Shown piece by piece: positions 59,369-64,000 of a DNA stretch of 64,000 nucleotides. Source of the DNA: Burkholderiaceae bacterium (GTDB lineage: Bacteria; Pseudomonadota; Gammaproteobacteria; Burkholderiales; Burkholderiaceae_A); NCBI GenBank assembly GCA_018882785.1, contig VERI01000001.1, positions 124,001 to 188,000 of the forward strand, written 5' to 3'. The notes under the pieces are model-generated. The model did not search any database. It had not been told where the DNA came from and saw nothing but the letters and a program-made list of their open reading frames with translations. Within the stretch, counting starts at the first letter, position 1. The number at the start of each line of letters is the position of its first letter. Made by a program: the position numbers and the translations under genes.

Positions 59369-60305
59369 GGTGACTGAGTTAAACACACAGTCTAACGGTC
59401 GGCTCAAAGCCGATGCCCAGGATTTGGCAGAGATCGATCGTTTCTGTGATGCGATGTGGCTTGAAGAGGGCCTAGCGAAAAATACGCTGGCGGCGTATCG
59501 GCAGGACCTGCTCGACCTGGCGCTATGGCTTGCAGGCGAGGGGTCTGCCAGCCTCCGGCAGGCCTCGCGGGAACAGATTAGCCGTTACTTCTCACAGCGA
59601 TTTGCCGCAATTCGCGCCAGCACCGCCAATCGTCGACTCTCCTCACTGCGGCGCTATTACGGATGGCTCATGCTCCATGGCTGGCGTGACGACGACCCAT
59701 GCCTGCTGTTGAAATCAGCGAAACGGCCAGCCCGATTTCCAAAAGCACCGGCGGAGTCCGATGTCGAGGCCTTGTTGGCAGCCCCCGATGGCTCATCAAG
59801 CCTGGGGATGCGCGATCGGGCAATGCTTGAGATGATGTACGCGGCAGGGCTACGCGTGAGTGAACTCATTGCCTTAAAGAGCATTGATGTCTCTCAGTCA
59901 GAAGGGGTGGTGCGTGTGATCGGCAAAGGGGATAAGGAGCGGCTTGTGCCCATCGGTGAAGAGGCCATGAACTCGCTCGTTGACTACATGCGGCAGTCGC
60001 GGCCGTTGTTGCTCTCCGGGCGCAGCGCGGATGCACTCTTTGTGACCGAGCGGGCACAGCCAATGACGCGGCAGCGCTTCTGGAAAATCATTAAGACACA
60101 CGCCGCGGCCGCTGGCATTCAAATCCCCGTGTCACCCCACAGCCTGCGGCATGCCTTTGCTACCCATTTGTTAAATCACGGCGCTGATCTGCGCGCTGTG
60201 CAGATGCTGCTGGGCCACGCAGACATCTCCACGACACAGGTCTACACCCATGTCGCCAACGATCGGCTGAAGTCCATCCATGCCAAGCACCATCCGCGGG
60301 CCTAG
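59367..60305 (+). CDS. xerD: Tyrosine recombinase XerD
   Basis: LAKNTLAAYRQDLLDLALWL, YAAGLRVSELIALKSIDV, HSLRHAFATHLLNHGADLRAVQMLLGHADISTTQVYTHV; start ATG 59367 or GTG 59370. Confidence 0.95.
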   Translation: MVTELNTQSNGRLKADAQDLAEIDRFCDAMWLEEGLAKNTLAAYRQDLLDLALWLAGEGSASLRQASREQISRYFSQRFAAIRASTANRRLSSLRRYYGWLMLHGWRDDDPCLLLKSAKRPARFPKAPAESDVEALLAAPDGSSSLGMRDRAMLEMMYAAGLRVSELIALKSIDVSQSEGVVRVIGKGDKERLVPIGEEAMNSLVDYMRQSRPLLLSGRSADALFVTERAQPMTRQRFWKIIKTHAAAAGIQIPVSPHSLRHAFATHLLNHGADLRAVQMLLGHADISTTQVYTHVANDRLKSIHAKHHPRA

Positions 60306-60314
60306 AATCGGGGC

Positions 60315-60935
60315 ATGTCTCATACTGTTATTTTTGTATTGACCGCCTTGGCCGCCTATGGCCTTGGGTCGGTCTCCTTTGCGATCGTGGTAAGCCGATT
60401 GCGTGGGCTCGCGGATCCGCGCAGTTATGGTTCGCATAATCCGGGGGCCACCAATGTGTTGCGCAGTGGTGACAAGGTCGCAGCGGCCTTCACCCTGGCA
60501 GGCGATGCCTTCAAGGGTTTGGCCGCAGTGCTACTCGCGCAATGGCTATCTGCCGCGCTGCTTGACCCGTCGGCCCGCCTGAGCATGACCGTCATCGCCG
60601 GCATTGCCGTCTTTGTTGGCCACCTGTTCCCCGTGTTTTTCCGTTTCCAGGGTGGCAAGGGGGTCGCGACAGCCTTCGGCGTGCTGGTCGCTTTTGATCT
60701 CGGTCTCGGACTGATGGTGGGCGGCCTGTGGATTGCGGTCGCCAAGATCTTTCGGATTTCCTCGCTTGCGGCCCTCTCGGCCGCGATTGCAGCACCCTTG
60801 CTGACATTCTGGCGTCACGATGCAGGGCCGATGCTCATCGCGGTGGCGGTGATCTCGGTGTTGCTGATCATTCGTCATCGACGCAATATCGAACAGCTCC
60901 TCTCCGGCGAGGAGAAAGCATTTAAAAAACCTTAA
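60315..60935 (+). CDS. plsY: Glycerol-3-phosphate acyltransferase PlsY
   Basis: [59 protein letters not shown]. Confidence 0.97.
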   Translation: MSHTVIFVLTALAAYGLGSVSFAIVVSRLRGLADPRSYGSHNPGATNVLRSGDKVAAAFTLAGDAFKGLAAVLLAQWLSAALLDPSARLSMTVIAGIAVFVGHLFPVFFRFQGGKGVATAFGVLVAFDLGLGLMVGGLWIAVAKIFRISSLAALSAAIAAPLLTFWRHDAGPMLIAVAVISVLLIIRHRRNIEQLLSGEEKAFKKP

Positions 60936-62008
60936 ACGAGTGGCAGCTCTGTCAGCGGCCAGCGTGGCCTTACGCTAAAGCCCGATGCCCTCGATGGCGG
61001 CTGGCCCGCCAGTACGCGAAGTGCTGCTGCCCAGGCGATCATGACGCCGTTATCGGTACACAAGTGCGGCGGAGCGAATAGCACCTGGCACTGGTCCTGC
61101 CTGCTGAACTCTGCGAATGCCTGCCGGAGCGCCTGATTGGCCCCAACCCCGCCCGCGATCACCAGCTGATGAATCTCGGTATCACGCATCGCTTTTCTGC
61201 ATTTGCCAGTGAGTACATCGACGATTGCTGCCTGGACGGCCGCTGCCATGTCGGCACGGGCTTGATCATCTAAGGCAAGAGATGATCGGAGCTTTTGCAC
61301 ATGGGTCAGCACGGCGGTCTTGAGGCCGGCAAAACTGAAATCAAGGGTGGGCCGTCGCATCAACGGCCGGGGGAGGTCGAATCGATCGGCTCGGCCGGAG
61401 GTTGACCAGCGGGCAATCTCGGGCCCTCCGGGGTAGCCCAGTCCCAGGAGCTGGGCTGATTTATCGAATGCCTCGCCGGCGGCGTCATCGATGGTCTCGC
61501 CCAGTAGGGCATATCGGCCAAGGCCATCCACCCGCATGATCTGGGTGTGTCCACCGCTGACCAATAAGGCAAGAAAAGGAAACTTGATATCCCCAGCCGC
61601 CGGATCTAATAAAGGGGACAGCAAATGGCCTTCCAGGTGATGCACACCGATCACAGGCTTATTGACCGCAGCGGCGAGCCCCTGGGCCAGACTCGCTCCG
61701 ACCAGCAATGCGCCGGCCAGCCCTGGCCCCTCGGTAAACGCGATCGCATCGAGTGCTGCCCAGTCCACGCCCGCCTCGCTCATTACCCGCTCGACAAGCC
61801 CAGCGAGCTTCTGGATGTGGTCTCGCGAGGCGAGCTCGGGCACCACGCCGCCGTAGGCTGCGTGCAAGGCCACCTGACTGTGGAGGGCCTGGGCCAGGAT
61901 CTCCCCGGTCGCCCGGGGACCGGCCTGGCCGCCGCCCGGGCCTGGCTGGGCACGAATCAGTGCCACCCCCGTCTCGTCACAGGAGGTCTCGATGCCCAAC
62001 ACGTGCAC
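60932..62008 (-). CDS. tsaD: tRNA N6-adenosine threonylcarbamoyltransferase TsaD
   Basis: [58 protein letters not shown] start near 62008 chosen inside a longer listed ORF. Confidence 0.95.
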   Translation of the reverse strand: MHVLGIETSCDETGVALIRAQPGPGGGQAGPRATGEILAQALHSQVALHAAYGGVVPELASRDHIQKLAGLVERVMSEAGVDWAALDAIAFTEGPGLAGALLVGASLAQGLAAAVNKPVIGVHHLEGHLLSPLLDPAAGDIKFPFLALLVSGGHTQIMRVDGLGRYALLGETIDDAAGEAFDKSAQLLGLGYPGGPEIARWSTSGRADRFDLPRPLMRRPTLDFSFAGLKTAVLTHVQKLRSSLALDDQARADMAAAVQAAIVDVLTGKCRKAMRDTEIHQLVIAGGVGANQALRQAFAEFSRQDQCQVLFAPPHLCTDNGVMIAWAAALRVLAGQPPSRASGFSVRPRWPLTELPLV

Positions 62009-62101
62009 GACCGGGCTCACTTGCCAGAAACCCCTATGTCCGAGATACTTATGGGTTTTCCGGGGCCAAGCCCCGCTAAATTTTTTGGAAAGACGTCCAC
62101 G

Positions 62102-62314
62102 ATGCCGGTTGTTCGAGTCAAAGAAAACGAGCCCTTTGAGGCTGCCCTTCGCCGCTTTAAGCGCACCATCGAAAAGATCGGTCTGCTCACCGAGCTGCGC
62201 GCCCGAGAGTTCTATGAAAAACCCACGGCGGAGCGCAAGCGGAAAAAAGCGGCTGCGGTGAAGCGCCACTATAAGCGCGTTCGCAGCATGATGTTGCCCA
62301 AGCGCAAATATTAA
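62102..62314 (+). CDS. rpsU: 30S ribosomal protein bS21
   Basis: [70 protein letters not shown], read inside ORF 61625..62314. Confidence 0.98.
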   Translation: MPVVRVKENEPFEAALRRFKRTIEKIGLLTELRAREFYEKPTAERKRKKAAAVKRHYKRVRSMMLPKRKY

Positions 62315-62761
62315 TTGTCCGTTAAGGCCCGTCTTCAGGAAGACATCAAGGCCGCGATGCGGGCCAAAGCGCCCGAGCGGCTCTCCACGCTGCGGCTTGT
62401 CGCTGCGGCGATTAAGCAAAAAGAAGTCGACGAGCGTATCGAGCTCGATGATGCTGCGGTCCTCTCCGTTCTGGAGAAGATGATCAAGCAGCGAAAAGAT
62501 TCCATTACACAGTTCGCCGCGGGCAATCGTCAGGATCTGGTGGCCAAGGAACAGTCCGAACTCGATATTCTTCAGGCCTACATGCCCGCGCAGATGTCCC
62601 CCGCGGAGGTTGATGCCGCGATCACCGCAGCAATTACCGCCTCTGGTGCAGTGGGCCCGCAGGCCATGGGCAAGGTAATGGCGGTACTCAAACCGCAGCT
62701 TGCGGGGAAAGCCGATATGGGCCTGGTATCGCAGCGGTTAAAAGCCTTGCTATCGCGCTAG
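62315..62761 (+). CDS. GatB/YqeY domain protein
   Basis: [38 protein letters not shown] start directly after the rpsU stop. Confidence 0.93.
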   Translation: MSVKARLQEDIKAAMRAKAPERLSTLRLVAAAIKQKEVDERIELDDAAVLSVLEKMIKQRKDSITQFAAGNRQDLVAKEQSELDILQAYMPAQMSPAEVDAAITAAITASGAVGPQAMGKVMAVLKPQLAGKADMGLVSQRLKALLSR

Positions 62762-62846
62762 TCACCACACGTTCTCGGCGTGCGTCCTGGCTGGGGCGTT
62801 CGCCACCGCGGGGCCATCGGCCTGTGTCGGGCGATACACTAGTCGC

Positions 62847-64000
62847 ATGATTCCCCAGCAATTCATTGACGACTTATTGCGTCGTGTCGACGTTGTCGAG
62901 ATTGTTGGCCAGCATGTTCAGCTGAAAAAAGCCGGAGTGAACTATTCGGGCTTATGTCCATTTCACACCGAAAAGTCGCCGTCCTTCACGGTCAGTCCTA
63001 CGAAACAGTTTTATCACTGCTTTGGCTGTGGTGCCCATGGCACTGCCTTGGGTTTCCTGATTGAACACCTGGGCATGCCCTTCCCGCAGGCCGTAGAGGA
63101 ACTCGCCCGTCGCGTTGGTCTTGAGGTTCCCCGACAGGCGCCGCCGGGCGATCCCCAGGCGCGCAAGCGCGAGACAGATCAGCGTGCCCGGCTCAAGGAC
63201 TATCTTCTCGAGGCAGCGAAGTTTTATCAGCGCCGATTAAAAGACGCACCGCATGCCATTGACTATCTCAAAGGCCGTGGACTATCCGGCGAGATTGCTG
63301 CCCGCTATCACCTGGGTTACGCGCCGGATGCATGGCAGTCGCTGCAATCTGTTTTCTCGGATTATCAGAATCGAGATCTGGTCGATGCAGGACTGGTCAT
63401 CGAGGGTGAGGCGGATAAGCGTTACGATCGCTTTCGCGATCGGATCATGTTCCCGATACTGAGCGGCCGCGGTGAAGTGCTGGGCTTCGGTGCGCGCACG
63501 CTTGGCAACGATGAGCCGAAATACCTGAACTCACCAGAGACACCCGTTTTTTCGAAGGGCTTTGAGTTGTATGGCGTCTTCGAGGCCCGCCCGGCCATTC
63601 GAGAGGCCCGTCAGGTCTGGGTGGTCGAGGGTTACATGGATGTGGTTGCCCTTGCCCAGCACGGACTCGGCCATGCAGTGGCGACTCTTGGTACAGCGAC
63701 TACGGCACAGCACATACAACAATTACTCCGTCTGAGTGATCGCGTGGTCTTTATGTTTGATGGCGATGCCGCTGGCCAGCGGGCTGCTGCTCGGGCGCTC
63801 GAGACTGCGCTGCCATTTGCATCAGAGCAGAATCGAATCGATTTTGCGTTTCTGCCGCAAGAACATGATCCAGACAGTTTTGTGCGTGCCCATGGCGCAG
63901 AGGCGTTGCGCTCTTGGGCATCGAATGCCAAGCCGTTATCGGCCTGGCTGCTTGAGCTTGCGGGCGCAGGCCAGTCTCTGGAAATCGCGGAAGGCCGAGC
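62847..64000 (+). CDS. dnaG: DNA primase DnaG, 3'-truncated by window edge
   Basis: MIPQQFIDDLLRRVDVVEIVGQHVQLKKAGVNYSGLCPFHTEKSPSFTVSPTKQFYHCFGCGAHG; Toprim VVEGYMDVVALAQHG; absent from the ORF track because no stop lies in the window. Confidence 0.97.
   Translation, partial: MIPQQFIDDLLRRVDVVEIVGQHVQLKKAGVNYSGLCPFHTEKSPSFTVSPTKQFYHCFGCGAHGTALGFLIEHLGMPFPQAVEELARRVGLEVPRQAPPGDPQARKRETDQRARLKDYLLEAAKFYQRRLKDAPHAIDYLKGRGLSGEIAARYHLGYAPDAWQSLQSVFSDYQNRDLVDAGLVIEGEADKRYDRFRDRIMFPILSGRGEVLGFGARTLGNDEPKYLNSPETPVFSKGFELYGVFEARPAIREARQVWVVEGYMDVVALAQHGLGHAVATLGTATTAQHIQQLLRLSDRVVFMFDGDAAGQRAAARALETALPFASEQNRIDFAFLPQEHDPDSFVRAHGAEALRSWASNAKPLSAWLLELAGAGQSLEIAEGR

Noticed and set aside
61625-62101. 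Long N-terminal extension of the ORF containing rpsU
   Set aside because: Antisense to tsaD; the recognisable protein starts at ATG 62102 with the canonical bS21 N-terminus.

Overview
This 64 kb window is a very compact bacterial chromosome segment. Gene content and order suggest a betaproteobacterium, probably Burkholderiales; this is inferred from protein content, not searched. Nearly every base is in a recognisable housekeeping or metabolic CDS: peptidoglycan recycling (mpl, anmK, amidase), glycolate oxidase (glcDEF), branched-chain amino acids (ilvE, azlCD), a tyrS-ctaA-glyA-nrdR-rib-nusB-thiL-pgpA-pncC-recA-recX run, sucCD, a panC-dNK-folK-pcnB-HAD-hda block, miaA-mutL-amiC-tsaE, and xerD/plsY/tsaD/rpsU/yqeY/dnaG. 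I saw no tRNA or rRNA genes, CRISPR arrays, prophage, IS elements or obvious defence islands, and no convincing new multi-gene system. The observations most worth checking are: (1) an uninterrupted RNase II-type (RNB)-shikimate dehydrogenase fusion ORF that keeps an internal Shine-Dalgarno and ATG for the AroE part; (2) a 15-bp hairpin at the recA-recX junction with the only plausible recX start codons at its loop; (3) a LexA box filling the spacer of the probable recA promoter; (4) symmetric -10-like elements in divergent intergenic regions; (5) several start codons 6-7 nt after a -10-like hexamer with no Shine-Dalgarno, suggesting leaderless mRNAs; (6) divergent start codons sharing CATG and convergent stop codons sharing TTAA/TTAG; (7) a hexanucleotide repeat in the pgpA N-terminus; (8) an unlisted 29-aa membrane-protein ORF. 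Start codons are judged by eye and may be off. All family assignments come from recognised motifs, not searches.
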